DNA from: Actinophytocola gossypii
GTDB taxonomy: Bacteria > Actinomycetota > Actinomycetes > Mycobacteriales > Pseudonocardiaceae
Length of the DNA stretch: 64,000 nt
Direction of reading: 5' to 3'
Assembly (NCBI RefSeq): GCF_025165815.1
Contig: NZ_JAFFZE010000012.1
Location: 434,001-498,000, forward strand
In this document: piece after piece, positions 36,401 through 45,192 of the stretch
How positions within the stretch are numbered: the first letter of the stretch is position 1
Layout: every line of letters begins with the position of its first letter
Notes under the pieces: generated by a model
Seen by the model: only the letters and a program-made list of their open reading frames with translations
What the model was told of the DNA's origin: nothing
The model's database searches: none
Position numbers and translations under genes: made by a program

Positions 36401-36605
36401 CACCCGGTGATCTACTCGCGCGACCCCTCCGGCGACTCGGCCGGTGCCGGCGTGTGGCGGCGCAAGCACGGCAGGCTGGGCCGGTGCCCCGCGGACGACG
36501 CCAATCGTCGAGGACATCTCCCCGCACGACGGCGACGAGGTCATCGAGAAGTCGGTGCCCAGGGTCTTCTTCCACGACTCGCCTCCCGCCTCAGGAGGAA
36601 GTCGC
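36400..36605 (+). pseudogene. Isochorismatase-family hydrolase remnant
   Basis: Starting at the deletion junction the frame reads HPVIYSRDPSGDSAGAGVWR and RKHGRLG; near 36503 it shifts, and IVEDISPHDGDEVIEKSVPR then VFFHDSPL follow. The order VIYxRD, GVWRRKHG, IVxxxxPxxGDxVIEK is that of cysteine hydrolases of the isochorismatase family. The catalytic Asp and Cys regions are both absent. It is fused end-on to the stress-protein remnant. Confidence 0.5.
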
Positions 36606-36623
36606 GTGCGGTCATGACCGTGC

Positions 36624-36776
36624 TCAGTGGCACGGGAAGCCGAGCAGATGCCGGCCGTCGTGGACCCATTCGTGGACGGCGTCGCCGGCGGGGATGCTGA
36701 CCGCCCACGGGGCGGTCTGGCCGAGCGGGATCGTGGGGACCCGGACCTCTGGGCGTGCGGGAACAGACTGGCTCAT
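36624..36776 (-). CDS. Small hypothetical protein, 50 aa
   Basis: ATG 36776 has a near-ideal ribosome site (GAGGAGG, six bases away). The peptide has a Pro/Val-rich start (PARPEVRVPTIPLGQTAP) and a second half WAVSIPAGDAVHEWVHDGRH ending LLGFPCH. Balanced composition and the strong ribosome site argue for translation. I recognise no family. It follows the metX-metY-CoA-binding run by about 100 bp on the same strand. Confidence 0.5.
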   Translation of the reverse strand: MSQSVPARPEVRVPTIPLGQTAPWAVSIPAGDAVHEWVHDGRHLLGFPCH

Positions 36777-36872
36777 GTGGTGCCTCCTCAGAGGACAACG
36801 AGTTCTGCGTCCTGCTCCTGGACCCGAGAGGACCCCGCTGACCCCTGCGCACTTCCGGGGCGCCCGCCCGGG

Positions 36873-37355
36873 CTACTGCAGGCCAGCCCGGACCGACGTG
36901 ATGCGTTCGGTGTTGAAGCCCAGCCAGTGCATGCGGCCGACGTAGCGGGCGTGCTCCACCTTGATGCAGCGGTCCATGACCACGGTGACCCCGCCGTCCT
37001 CGGCGGTCCGCGCGCCGGCCTCGTTGACCACGCCGAACTGGCACCACAGGGCGCCGGCGCCGATGCGGACCGCCTGCTCGGCGATCTCGGGGAGCGCGTC
37101 CGGGGCGCGGAAGACGTTGACGATGTCCACCCGGTCCGGCACCTCCTCCAGGCTCGCGTAGCTGCGCTCGCCCAGGATCTCCGCCGCACGGGGGTTCACC
37201 GGGACGACGCGGTAGCCGTGCCGCTTGAGGTAGTAGCCGACGAAGTAGCTCGCCCGCAGCTCGTTGTTCGACAGTCCCACGACGGCGATCGTCCTCGCCG
37301 CGTTGAGCACCCGCTGGATCGCCAGCGGGTCCTGGTAGCGCGCCAGGTCGGTCAT
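36873..37355 (-). CDS. CoA-binding domain protein
   Basis: 160 aa, Rossmann fold of the YccU/CoA-binding type: IQRVLNAARTIAVVGLSNNE, RASYFVGYYLKRHGYRVVPV then NPRAAEILGERSYASLEEVP. The later part VDIVNVFRAPDALPEIAEQA and GALWCQFGVVNEAGARTAED is also conserved, with VVMDRCIKVEH near the end. Function is not established for the family. Its ATG overlaps the metY stop by four bases, so it is the third gene of the metX-metY operon; such genes often adjoin metY in actinobacteria. Confidence 0.9.
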   Translation of the reverse strand: MTDLARYQDPLAIQRVLNAARTIAVVGLSNNELRASYFVGYYLKRHGYRVVPVNPRAAEILGERSYASLEEVPDRVDIVNVFRAPDALPEIAEQAVRIGAGALWCQFGVVNEAGARTAEDGGVTVVMDRCIKVEHARYVGRMHWLGFNTERITSVRAGLQ

Positions 37356-38725
37356 GCGGTCGCGACCTCCTCCCGCGCCGCCACGTCCACGGTGGCGGCG
37401 ACGTGGGCGAACCCCTGCTCGAGGTCCCAGACCAGGTCCTCGACCGACTCCGTGCCCACCGACAGCCGCACGGTGCCGGGGCCGACGCCGGCCGCGCGCA
37501 GCTCGTCGTCGGACAGCTGGCGGTGGGTGGTGCTGGCGGGGTGGATGACCAGACTCTTGGCGTCGCCGACGTTCGCCAGGTGCGACCACAGCGACATACC
37601 CCGGATGAGCGCCTGCCCGCCGGCCCGGCCGCCGGCGACGTCGAACGAGAACACCGCGCCGGCACCGCGCGGCAGGTACTTCTCGACCAGCGGCCGGTAG
37701 GGGCTCGCCGGCAGGCCGGGGTAGGTCACCCGCGAGGCCAGATCGTGCCCGGAGAGGAACCCGGCGATCCGCCGCGCGTTGTCGACGTGCCGCTCCATCC
37801 GCAGCGACAGTGTCTCCATCCCTTGCAGGAACAGGAAGGCGTTGAACGGCGACAGCGCGCCGCCGAGGTCGCGCAGGGTCTCCGCGCGCAGCTTCATCAG
37901 GTACCCGTAGGTCCCGAACGTCTCGTGGAACCGCAGCCCGTGGTAGGCCGGGGACGGGTCCGCGACCACTGGGAACCGCCCGTTGGACCAGTCGAAGGTC
38001 CCGGCCTCGGCGACCACTCCCCCGATGCTCGTGCCGTGCCCGCCGAGGAACTTGGTGGCCGAGTGGACCACGATGTCCGCGCCCCACTCGATCGGGCGGC
38101 ACAGGTAGGGCGTGGCGAACGTGTTGTCGACGACCAGCGGCACGTCGTGCTCGTGCGCGACCGCCGCCACCGCCTCGATGTCGAGCACGTTGCCGGCCGG
38201 GTTGCCGATCGTCTCGGCGAAGAACGCCTTCGTCCCCGGGCGCACCGCGCCGCGCCACGCGTCGAGGTCGTCCGGGTCGACCCAGGTCAGCTCGACGTTC
38301 ATCTTGCGCAGCAGGTGCTTGAGCTGGTTCACCGTCCCGCCGTAGAGCGCCGAGGACGAGACGACGTGGTCACCCGGCTCCAGCAGCGTGAACAGCGCGG
38401 CCGCCTGCGCGGCGATCCCGCTGGCGAACGCCACCGCGCCGGCCGCGCCCTCCAGGTTCGCCACGCGCTCCTCGAACACCGCCACCGTCGGGTTCATGAT
38501 GCGCGAGTACGTGTTCCCGTACTCCTGCAGGTTGAAGTACGCCGCGGCGGACTCCGGGTCCTCGAACACGTAGCTGGTCGTCTGGAAGATCGGCACCGCG
38601 CGGGCGCCCGTGTTCGGGTCGGGCCGCTGCCCGGCGTGCAGCTGCCGGGTCTCGAACCCGAACGCGTGCTCCGGCTCGAAACGGGGCTCGACACGGGGTT
38701 CCACGCGGGGGGAGTCGTCGGTCAA
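37352..38725 (-). CDS. metY: O-acetylhomoserine sulfhydrylase
   Basis: 457 aa PLP enzyme of the Cys/Met metabolism family, making homocysteine from O-acetylhomoserine and sulfide. The core includes TRQLHAGQRPDPNTGARAVP, QTTSYVFEDPESAAAYF, and the PLP-lysine motif VVHSATKFLGGHGTSIGGVV with Lys near residue 217. The N-terminus carries a small repeat (RVEPRVEPRFEPE) not typical of the family. It lies 13 bp after metX and overlaps the CoA-binding gene, so all three are one operon. Confidence 0.94.
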   Translation of the reverse strand: MTDDSPRVEPRVEPRFEPEHAFGFETRQLHAGQRPDPNTGARAVPIFQTTSYVFEDPESAAAYFNLQEYGNTYSRIMNPTVAVFEERVANLEGAAGAVAFASGIAAQAAALFTLLEPGDHVVSSSALYGGTVNQLKHLLRKMNVELTWVDPDDLDAWRGAVRPGTKAFFAETIGNPAGNVLDIEAVAAVAHEHDVPLVVDNTFATPYLCRPIEWGADIVVHSATKFLGGHGTSIGGVVAEAGTFDWSNGRFPVVADPSPAYHGLRFHETFGTYGYLMKLRAETLRDLGGALSPFNAFLFLQGMETLSLRMERHVDNARRIAGFLSGHDLASRVTYPGLPASPYRPLVEKYLPRGAGAVFSFDVAGGRAGGQALIRGMSLWSHLANVGDAKSLVIHPASTTHRQLSDDELRAAGVGPGTVRLSVGTESVEDLVWDLEQGFAHVAATVDVAAREEVATA

Positions 38726-38738
38726 CAGAACCTCTTTC

Positions 38739-39938
38739 TCATCCGGCCGCGAGGAAGCGGCGGACGATCGGTGTCTGCCGCTGCTCCTCCAGCAGGAAGC
38801 AGTCGTGGCCGTACGGCGCGTCGATGAGGTGCAGCTCGGACGGCTTGCCGAGCGCGCGCAGCGCGGCGTCGATCTCCTCGGACCCCGACGGCGGGTAGAG
38901 CCAGTCGGAGCTGAACGTGATCAGCAGCGTCCGTGCCGCCACCCCGTCGAGCGCCCGGGTGAGGGACCCGTCGCCGTACTGGCGGGCGAGGTCGAAGTAC
39001 GTCAGCGCCCGCGACATCGTCAGGTATGTGTTGGCGTCGAAGCGCCTGACGAACGAGTCGGCCTGGTGGCGCAGGTAGCTCTCCACCTCGAACTCGGGCT
39101 CGGTGATGGTGTACCGGATGTCGTCGGCGAACTGCAGCCGGCGGCCGAACTTCTCGTGCAGCGCGGGTGCCGACAGGTAGGTGACGTGGCCGACCATCCG
39201 CGCCACGCCCATGCCGGCGTCCGGGGTGCGACCCGTGCCGTAGTAGTGGCCGCCCTGCCAGTCCGGGTCGCGCATGATCGACTCGCGGGCGATCGCGTTC
39301 CACGCCATGCCCTGCGGGTGCAGCGCCGGCGTGCTGGCGATGACCACGATCGAGTCCACCTGGTCGGGGTACAGGATCGCCCACTCCAGTGCCTGCATCC
39401 CGCCGAGCGAGCCGCCCGCCACGGCCGCGAGCCGCTCGATGCCCAGCACGTCGAGGAACGCGCGCTGGGTGCGGACCATGTCCGCCACCGTGACCACCGG
39501 GAAGTCCGAGCCGTACGGCCGGCCGGTCGCGGGATCGGTCGACGACGGCCCCGTCGTGCCGCGACAGCCGCCGAGCAGGTTCGTCGACACCACGAAGAAG
39601 CGGTCGGTGTCGAACGCCTTGCCGGGCCCGATCATCCCGTCCCACCAGCCCAGCGCCTGCCCGGACGCGCCGTCGCGGTCCTCGGCCCCGAACCCGTCCC
39701 TGGTGCCGGTCTCGGGCCGGACGGTCGAGACGCCGGCCGCGTGGGCGTCGCCGCTGAGCGCGTGGCACACCAGGACGACGTTGTCGCGCCGGGGGGAGAG
39801 CGTGCCGTACGTCTCGTACGCGACGCGGACCGGGTGCAGGTCCCGCCCGCAGTCGAGGCGCACCGGGTCCGGCAGGTCGAGGTACCGCGTCTCGACCGTC
39901 CCGACCGATCCGGAGACGAGCGTCGACGCGGGCACCAT
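38739..39938 (-). CDS. metX: Homoserine O-acetyltransferase
   Basis: 399 aa from ATG 39938. It activates homoserine with acetyl-CoA for MetY. The alpha/beta-hydrolase fold shows VCHALSGDAHAAG near residue 60, the nucleophile in VAGGSLGGMQALEWAILYPD, and the catalytic Asp and His near the C-terminus (DWLYPP, PYGHDCFL). The start agrees with family MetX proteins (VSGSVGTVETRYLDLPD); an upstream in-frame GTG at 40007 is unlikely. No good ribosome site is present. I see no SAM riboswitch in the 140 bp shared with the divergent OsmC gene. Confidence 0.93.
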   Translation of the reverse strand: MVPASTLVSGSVGTVETRYLDLPDPVRLDCGRDLHPVRVAYETYGTLSPRRDNVVLVCHALSGDAHAAGVSTVRPETGTRDGFGAEDRDGASGQALGWWDGMIGPGKAFDTDRFFVVSTNLLGGCRGTTGPSSTDPATGRPYGSDFPVVTVADMVRTQRAFLDVLGIERLAAVAGGSLGGMQALEWAILYPDQVDSIVVIASTPALHPQGMAWNAIARESIMRDPDWQGGHYYGTGRTPDAGMGVARMVGHVTYLSAPALHEKFGRRLQFADDIRYTITEPEFEVESYLRHQADSFVRRFDANTYLTMSRALTYFDLARQYGDGSLTRALDGVAARTLLITFSSDWLYPPSGSEEIDAALRALGKPSELHLIDAPYGHDCFLLEEQRQTPIVRRFLAAG

Positions 39939-40078
39939 GGGCGCATCATAGCCACGTTCCCACCCGCCGCGACCGGCTCGGAACCCGCGTCCCGAACTCT
40001 GAGACACAGGTCAGAGCGGGTGTAACGTCCACTGACGGCAGTGATTCCTGGAGACGAGAGCCGCGGGAGGACCGTCGG

Positions 40079-40636
40079 ATGACGACGATCGACAGCATCG
40101 ACAACGGAGTCAACGTCCAGGCGTTGCTCGACGCACGCGAGACCCTCAAGGGCGCCCCCGAGGCCGCCCGGTTCACCTGGCGCTCGACCACCCGGTGGGA
40201 GAACGGCGTCCACACGACCTCCACGGTCAAGGACTACTTCGGGCTCGGCGCCGAGCACAGCCACAAGACCGAGTCGTCGTTCACCGCCGACCACCCGGAG
40301 GTCTTCGCGGCCGAGGACCACGGCATCACGCCGATCGAGTACCTGCTCGTCGGCCTGGGGAGCTGCCTGACCGCCGGCGTCGCGTCCGTCGCGCAGAACC
40401 GGGGCATCCAGCTCCGCTCGGTCGAGGCGACCCTGGAGGGCGCGCACGACATCCGCGGCATCCTCGGCGCCGACAGCGACGTCCGCAACGGCTACGACGG
40501 CATCAAGGTGACCTTCTCCATCGACGCCGACGCGTCCAGGGAGGACATCGAGGCGCTGGTGGCCCAGTCGCAGAAGCGCTCGGCCGTGTTCGACGCGCTC
40601 ACCAACCCCACGGACGTCACGGTCGAGGTCGCTTGA
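40079..40636 (+). CDS. OsmC family protein
   Basis: 185 aa with GGGAGGA before the ATG. The OsmC fold is visible: a beta-rich first half (FTWRSTTRWENGVHTTSTVK), the reactive centre EYLLVGLGSCLTAGVASVAQ with its cysteine near residue 101, and a second half of helix-strand units (LRSVEATLEGAHDIRGILG). Members reduce organic peroxides or handle sulfur species. The flavin oxidoreductase gene starts within its stop, and metX/metY are divergent; the sulfur theme is shared, although co-regulation is not shown. Confidence 0.88.
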   Translation: MTTIDSIDNGVNVQALLDARETLKGAPEAARFTWRSTTRWENGVHTTSTVKDYFGLGAEHSHKTESSFTADHPEVFAAEDHGITPIEYLLVGLGSCLTAGVASVAQNRGIQLRSVEATLEGAHDIRGILGADSDVRNGYDGIKVTFSIDADASREDIEALVAQSQKRSAVFDALTNPTDVTVEVA

Positions 40637-41886
40637 GCTCGTTGGAGAATCGCATCACGACGGTCGTCGTCGGCGGGGGCCACGCCGGCCTGGCCGCGAG
40701 CCACTTCCTGTCCGAGCGGGGCATCGACCACGTCGTGCTCGAGCGCGGCGAGGTGGCGAACTCCTGGCGCCGGGAGCGCTGGGACTCGCTGCGCCTGCTC
40801 ACGCCCAACTGGCAGAGCCGGCTGCCCGGGCACGCCTACGACGGCCCGGACCCCGACGGCTACATGACGATGGGCGAGGTGGTCGGCTTCATCGACGGCT
40901 TCGCCGCCCGCACCCGCGCCCCCGTCCGCACCGGCACGACCGTGACCTCGTTGCGGCGCACCGACGACGGCTACCACGTGACGACCGACCAGGGCGAGCT
41001 CGCCTGCCGGGCGGTCGTCCTCGCCAGCGGTGCCTGCAACCTGCCGGCCGTGCCGGCGACGCTCAGCGAGGCGGTGCCCGCCGGCGTCGAGCAGGTCACG
41101 CCGTTCACCTACCGCGGCCCCGACCAACTGCCCGACGGCGGCGTGCTCGTCGTCGGCGCGTCGGCGACCGGCGTGCAGCTGGCCGCCGAGCTGCGGCGGT
41201 CGGGGCGCCCGGTCACCCTGTCCACGGGCGAGCACGTCCGGCTGCCGCGCACCTACCGCGGCCGGGACGTGCTGTGGTGGATGGACGCCTCTGGCGTGTG
41301 GGACACCCGCTACGACGAGGTGCCCGACCTCACCCGCGCCCGGCGGCTCGCCTCGCCGCAGCTCGCCGGGACTCCCGGGCGGACGACGCTCGACCTCAAC
41401 GCGCTCACCGCCGACGGCGTCGAGCTGGTCGGCCGCGCGACCGCCGTGCGGGACGGCCAGCTGCTGTTCTCCGGCGGCCTGCGCAACGTGGTGTCGCTCG
41501 CCGACCTCAAGATGGAGCGGCTGCTGGGCACCTTCGACGCGTGGGCCCAGGAGACCGGAGTGGACAGTGACGTCAAGCCGCCGGAGCGGTTCGAGCCCAC
41601 GCGCGTGCCCGGCTCGCCGCGGCTGCGGCTGGACCTGCGCGGCGGCGAGGTCCGCACCGTCGTCTGGGCGACGGGGTTCCGGCCCGACTACTCGTGGCTC
41701 GACGTCCCCGTGGTCGACGGGAAGGGCCGCCTGGTCCACGACGGCGGCGTAGTCGACAGCCCGGGGCTGTACGCGCTGGGGCTGCCCGTGCTGCGGCGGC
41801 GCAAGTCCACCTTCATCCACGGCGCCGAGGACGACGCCCGTGATGTCGTCGACCACCTCGCGGGGTACCTGGCGACGCGCCGGTGA
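40633..41886 (+). CDS. FAD-dependent oxidoreductase, monooxygenase-like
   Basis: 417 aa, starting at TTG 40633 that overlaps the OsmC stop (TTGA). Two dinucleotide folds are present: ITTVVVGGGHAGLAASHFLS at the N-terminus for FAD and VLVVGASATGVQLAAELRRS near residue 175 for NAD(P)H. The end has WATGFRPDYSWLDVPV and GLYALGLPVLRRRKSTFIHG. This matches flavin monooxygenase-like proteins related to YhiN/CzcO families. It probably works with the OsmC protein, perhaps on sulfur compounds; that is inference. Confidence 0.87.
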   Translation: MSSLENRITTVVVGGGHAGLAASHFLSERGIDHVVLERGEVANSWRRERWDSLRLLTPNWQSRLPGHAYDGPDPDGYMTMGEVVGFIDGFAARTRAPVRTGTTVTSLRRTDDGYHVTTDQGELACRAVVLASGACNLPAVPATLSEAVPAGVEQVTPFTYRGPDQLPDGGVLVVGASATGVQLAAELRRSGRPVTLSTGEHVRLPRTYRGRDVLWWMDASGVWDTRYDEVPDLTRARRLASPQLAGTPGRTTLDLNALTADGVELVGRATAVRDGQLLFSGGLRNVVSLADLKMERLLGTFDAWAQETGVDSDVKPPERFEPTRVPGSPRLRLDLRGGEVRTVVWATGFRPDYSWLDVPVVDGKGRLVHDGGVVDSPGLYALGLPVLRRRKSTFIHGAEDDARDVVDHLAGYLATRR

Positions 41887-41913
41887 GCCGCCAGCGGGCG
41901 GCGTTTCCGCAGG

Positions 41914-41932
41914 TCAGGTTAGGTTCGCCTAA
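41914..41932. promoter_or_regulatory. Iron box (IdeR/DmdR-type site)
   Basis: The 19-bp TCAGGTTAGGTTCGCCTAA agrees with 15 of 19 positions of the actinobacterial iron-box consensus TTAGGTTAGSCTAACCTAA. It lies 77 bp before the GTG of the DUF1540 gene and 28 bp after the end of the oxidoreductase gene, so it most likely controls the former. Iron regulation by an IdeR/DmdR repressor is inferred. Confidence 0.65.
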
Positions 41933-42008
41933 GGGTCCTCTGTGTTGCGGGCCGGTGGCGGCGGTGGGACGGTTGGGGTACGAACCGACTGTCGCGAGAG
42001 GATCCACC

Positions 42009-42311
42009 GTGACCACCATGGAGATGCCCGCCGTCAGCGAGTGCACGGTGAGCAGGTGTTCGTACAACGCCCACGACGGGTGCCACGCCTTCGCCATCAC
42101 GGTCGGTGGGAGCGACGGGGCCGCCGACTGCGGCACCTTCGTCCCGCTGACCGCGAAGGGGGGCCTGCCGAAGGTCGTCCCGCAGGTCGGCGCGTGCAGC
42201 CGCACCGACTGCGTCCACAACGCCGACCTCGAGTGCTCCGCACCCGACATCCGGGTGGGGCCCGGTGAGGGTGACCACGCCGCCAACTGCCTGACCTACT
42301 CCACGCGCTGA
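42009..42311 (+). CDS. Protein with two DUF1540 domains
   Basis: 100 aa from GTG 42009 with AGAGGA six bases upstream. Two Cys-rich units are present: ECTVSRCSYNAHDGCHAFAI with a following DCGTF, and ACSRTDCVHNADLECSAPDI with NCLTY. Each carries four Cys in the DUF1540 pattern, suggesting two metal sites (probably zinc or iron). Function of the family is unknown. An iron box upstream links it to iron status. Confidence 0.85.
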   Translation: MTTMEMPAVSECTVSRCSYNAHDGCHAFAITVGGSDGAADCGTFVPLTAKGGLPKVVPQVGACSRTDCVHNADLECSAPDIRVGPGEGDHAANCLTYSTR

Positions 42312-42399
42312 CCGCCGGTCCCCGGTCCAGGTTGCCGCTTCCGGGCCGTGGCCGCCCGGTCCGAGTGCCGAACAGCAGGGGCGCGAGCGACGCGGCGAC

Positions 42400-42768
42400 C
42401 GCCACGCCGGCCGCGACCGTGACGCCCGGACGCGGGAGTGCAGCACCGCGTCCCACGTCTCACCGTCGCGGCTGGTGTAGCGCGCGGTGGGCGTGATCGC
42501 CCTGCCGAGCCCGAAAACCGACACCGGCCGCGAGCACGGTCACGATGCCGGGCGCGGTCAGCAGCAGCGCGACCACCAGCACGTACGGGACGGTGGCCGA
42601 CACGTACGCGCGCATCCCGGTCCCCATCTCGAACCCGAACCGCAGCGCCCCGCGGGCCACGTTCCGCCGCAGCGCCTCCTGCGGCACCTGCCGCGCGTTC
42701 TGCGGCAGGGGGAACGACACGACGCCCAGGCCGCGGAACACCCCGAGGACGCCGTCGTAGTAGAGCTG
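42400..42768 (-). pseudogene. Membrane protein remnant fused to hydrolase fragment
   Basis: The minus strand reads FRGLGVVSFPLPQNARQVPQ, EALRRNVARGALRFGFEMGT, then GMRAYVSATVPYVLVVALLL and TVLAA. A frame change follows, then GLGRAITPTARYTSRDGETW. It looks like part of a MauE-like or related actinobacterial integral membrane protein, with a frameshift near 42515. It joins the beta-lactamase-like fragment in frame at about 42770, so two unrelated genes were spliced by deletion. Between 42312 and 42400 I see nothing. Confidence 0.4.
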
Positions 42769-42770
42769 CC

Positions 42771-43035
42771 CGGAGACCTCCGAGATGATGGCGGTGAGCA
42801 CGTGATGACCAGCATTGCTGTAGCCGAACCTCGTGCCCGGTGTGAACTTCAGCGGCACCCTGCGGATGATCTCCGCCGGCGCATGACCTCCTCGGCGCTG
42901 GACCACGTGCGAAATTCCGTCCGGTATTCCTCGCTGTCCATTGGTTCCCCCATTCCGGAGGTGTGCGTCAGCAGCTGGTGCACGGTCACGTCGTCCGCGA
43001 TCGCGGCGGGGAATCTGTCGAGATGAGGACAACTA
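42771..43035 (-). pseudogene. Beta-lactamase-like serine hydrolase fragment
   Basis: Two pieces in different frames: FPAAIADDVTVHQLLTHTSG then MGEPMDSEEYRTEFRTWSSA (about 43020-42900), and IIRRVPLKFTPGTRFGYSNA with GHHVLTAIISEVSG (about 42876-42771). The YSN element and the LLTHTSGM motif are typical of class C beta-lactamase-related hydrolases. The catalytic SxxK part and everything after ISEVSG are missing. Confidence 0.55.
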
Positions 43036-43183
43036 CGGCGTCTACGGGCCGAGGAAGCACCTCTCTCGCTGCGGACGCCGGCGACCGAGGTGGAGTCCGG
43101 GAACACCGCGGTTCGGTGGATTTCGTTCGACGACTGACGCAGCACCACCGCTTCTTCCCGACCACCGCGGATGCGGGCGCCGG

Positions 43184-44491
43184 TCAGCCGTTGAGCCGGG
43201 CTGGCAGGTGCGCGTAGCCGCGGAGGATGCGGGTGTCGCGGTGGCGCGCGCCGGGGAGCAGCCGCAGGTCGGGGAAGCGGTCGAACAGCACGCGCAGGCC
43301 GACCTCGCCTTCCATGCGGGCCAGCGCGGCGCCCAGGCAGTAGTGGCGCCCCGCCGAGAACGAGATGTGCTCGCGCGCGTTGGGCCGCCGCACGTCGAAC
43401 CGGGCGGGGTCGGCGAACACCGACGGATCGCGGTTGGCGGCGGCCAGCACCGTGGTCACCAGACCGCCCTCGGGCACCGGGACACCGGCGATCTCGGTGT
43501 CGCGCAAGCAGGTCCGGCCTGTCAGCAGGACCGGCGGGTCCACTCGCAGGACCTCCTCCACCGCGTTGGGCCAGTACGCCGGGTCGTCCCGGAGCACGGT
43601 CAGCTGGTCGGGGTTGGCGTGCAGCAGGGCCACCCCGTTGCCCAACAGGTTCACCGTCGTCTCGAAACCGGCCGCCAGGACCAGGCCGGCGGTGGCCCGC
43701 AGTTCGAGGTCGGTGAGGCCGACCCCGTCCTCGCGCGCGGCGACAAGTTGACTGAGCAGGTCGTCGCCGGGGTTCGCGCGCACCCGGTCCAGGTGGTCGC
43801 CCAGCCAGGTGTCGAAGGCGGCCAGCGCGGCCTCGACGGCGCGGAACCGCCGCCACGGCAGTGCCATGTCCAGACTCGGCGCCGCGGCCGTGCCCAGGGC
43901 CAGCACCCGCTCCCGCTGCGCGGCCGGCACGCCGAGGATCTCGGCGATCACGGTGACCGGCAGCAGACCGCAGTACGTCTGGACGAGGTCGGTCGGCTCG
44001 GCCGGATCGATGGTGTCGAGCAGCTCGTTGGCGATCTGTTCGGTGCGCCCGCGCAGGTTCTCGACGGCGCGCATGGTGAACACGCGGGTGACCAGCTTGC
44101 GGTAGCGCTGGTGCTCGGGAGGCTCGCTCACCAGCAGTGACGGCGGCGCCATCGGGTGCAGGAGCCCGCTTGCCGACCACTCGACCAGCCGCCGCGCCAG
44201 CCCGCCTTCCGCCGGCGTCACCCCGCTGCGGAAGTCGTTGCTGCTCAGTACCTCCCGTACGGCCGCGTGGCTGGTGGTGACGTGGGAGAAGGCGCCCCGC
44301 AGCAGCGGCGCCCGCTCGCGCAGCTCGTCGAACAAGCCGCCGAGACCGGCTGTCGGCGCGGCGCCCGCCGCGACAAACAGACGCGCCTGCGGGTCGCCGC
44401 GGCGGGCCGCGACCCGCAGCGCCAGGCGCGGCACGGCGTGGTTGATCCCCCACCGAACGGCCGGTTTGAGCCCGCTGTCCCTGACCGCCAT
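43184..44491 (-). CDS. Cytochrome P450
   Basis: 435 aa. The I-helix oxygen-binding segment is LVLAAGFETTVNLLGNGVAL (residues about 262-281; Glu-Thr pair present), the K-helix ExxR is EEVLRVDPPV, and the haem loop is FSAGRHYCLGAALARMEGEV with the axial Cys. All parts needed for activity are present. The extended N-terminus (WGINHAVPRLALRVAARRGD) is longer than in most soluble bacterial P450s. No redox partner gene is adjacent. Substrate is unknown. Confidence 0.92.
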   Translation of the reverse strand: MAVRDSGLKPAVRWGINHAVPRLALRVAARRGDPQARLFVAAGAAPTAGLGGLFDELRERAPLLRGAFSHVTTSHAAVREVLSSNDFRSGVTPAEGGLARRLVEWSASGLLHPMAPPSLLVSEPPEHQRYRKLVTRVFTMRAVENLRGRTEQIANELLDTIDPAEPTDLVQTYCGLLPVTVIAEILGVPAAQRERVLALGTAAAPSLDMALPWRRFRAVEAALAAFDTWLGDHLDRVRANPGDDLLSQLVAAREDGVGLTDLELRATAGLVLAAGFETTVNLLGNGVALLHANPDQLTVLRDDPAYWPNAVEEVLRVDPPVLLTGRTCLRDTEIAGVPVPEGGLVTTVLAAANRDPSVFADPARFDVRRPNAREHISFSAGRHYCLGAALARMEGEVGLRVLFDRFPDLRLLPGARHRDTRILRGYAHLPARLNG

Positions 44492-44563
44492 GCCGCCTCC
44501 CTGGTCGAGCCGCTTCGACCAACGATAAGGGCTCGCCGTCGGAGGCCACCGGGGCTTCGCCAG

Positions 44564-44944
44564 TCAGGGAGTCGCGAGCGCGGAGTCAACGGTGTCGTAC
44601 ATCGAGAGAATCGCGTCCAGGCCGCTGAGCGCGATCACGCGCAGCACGGGGCTGCCTCCGGCGACCACCCGGAAGACGTTCGGCCCGGCGAGCGCGTTCG
44701 CCTCCACGAGCAGGCTGAGGCCGACCGAGCTGATGAACGTCACCCCGGCCATGTCCACGACGAGCAATTCCGGGTCCTCACGCAGGACCTCCGCCAGCGT
44801 GTTGCGGATGTGCTTGGCGTTGGCGAGGTCGAAGTCCCCACGCGCCTCCAGCACCACGCCGCGCTCGGCCCGCCGCGCGCGGAGCGGCGTGCTCTCGCCG
44901 CCCGCGGATGTGCCGTTGGCGGCGCGTTCACCGGCACCTGTCAT
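44564..44944 (-). CDS. STAS-domain anti-sigma factor antagonist
   Basis: 126 aa from ATG 44944, GAGG six bases upstream. The STAS fold is clear: GVVLEARGDFDLANAKHIRN, LLVVDMAGVTFISSVGLSLL with the phosphorylatable Ser in ISS, and VFRVVAGGSPVLRVIALSGL. Such proteins release sigma factors by binding anti-sigma kinases when unphosphorylated. No kinase or sigma gene adjoins; a WhiG/SigF-like factor at 11.3 kb and a PP2C phosphatase remnant at 34.3 kb are in the window but no link is shown. Confidence 0.87.
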   Translation of the reverse strand: MTGAGERAANGTSAGGESTPLRARRAERGVVLEARGDFDLANAKHIRNTLAEVLREDPELLVVDMAGVTFISSVGLSLLVEANALAGPNVFRVVAGGSPVLRVIALSGLDAILSMYDTVDSALATP

Positions 44945-45192
44945 CCGCACCTCGACCCTCCGTGCTGAGACATCAGGCTCAGCGTACCCACCGACCTGCG
45001 CGGCGGCAGGGCACCAGGAGAGACGCCCGCACGGTCGGTGGGGGTCCCGCGGCCGCCCAGGCCGCAGGATCGATGCCCGCGACGGAAGGACCGCCTCGGT
45101 CCCCGCCGAGCGATCTCACCGACCCCGGCAGCCCGCGCCGAAACCGTGCTCCGACTGGCGCTCGTGCCGTAGGAGTGCCAACACCAACTCGA

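Noticed and set aside
39938-40079. Possible SAM riboswitch for metX
   Set aside because: The interval has none of the conserved cores of SAM riboswitch classes that I can recognise, and is short between divergent starts.
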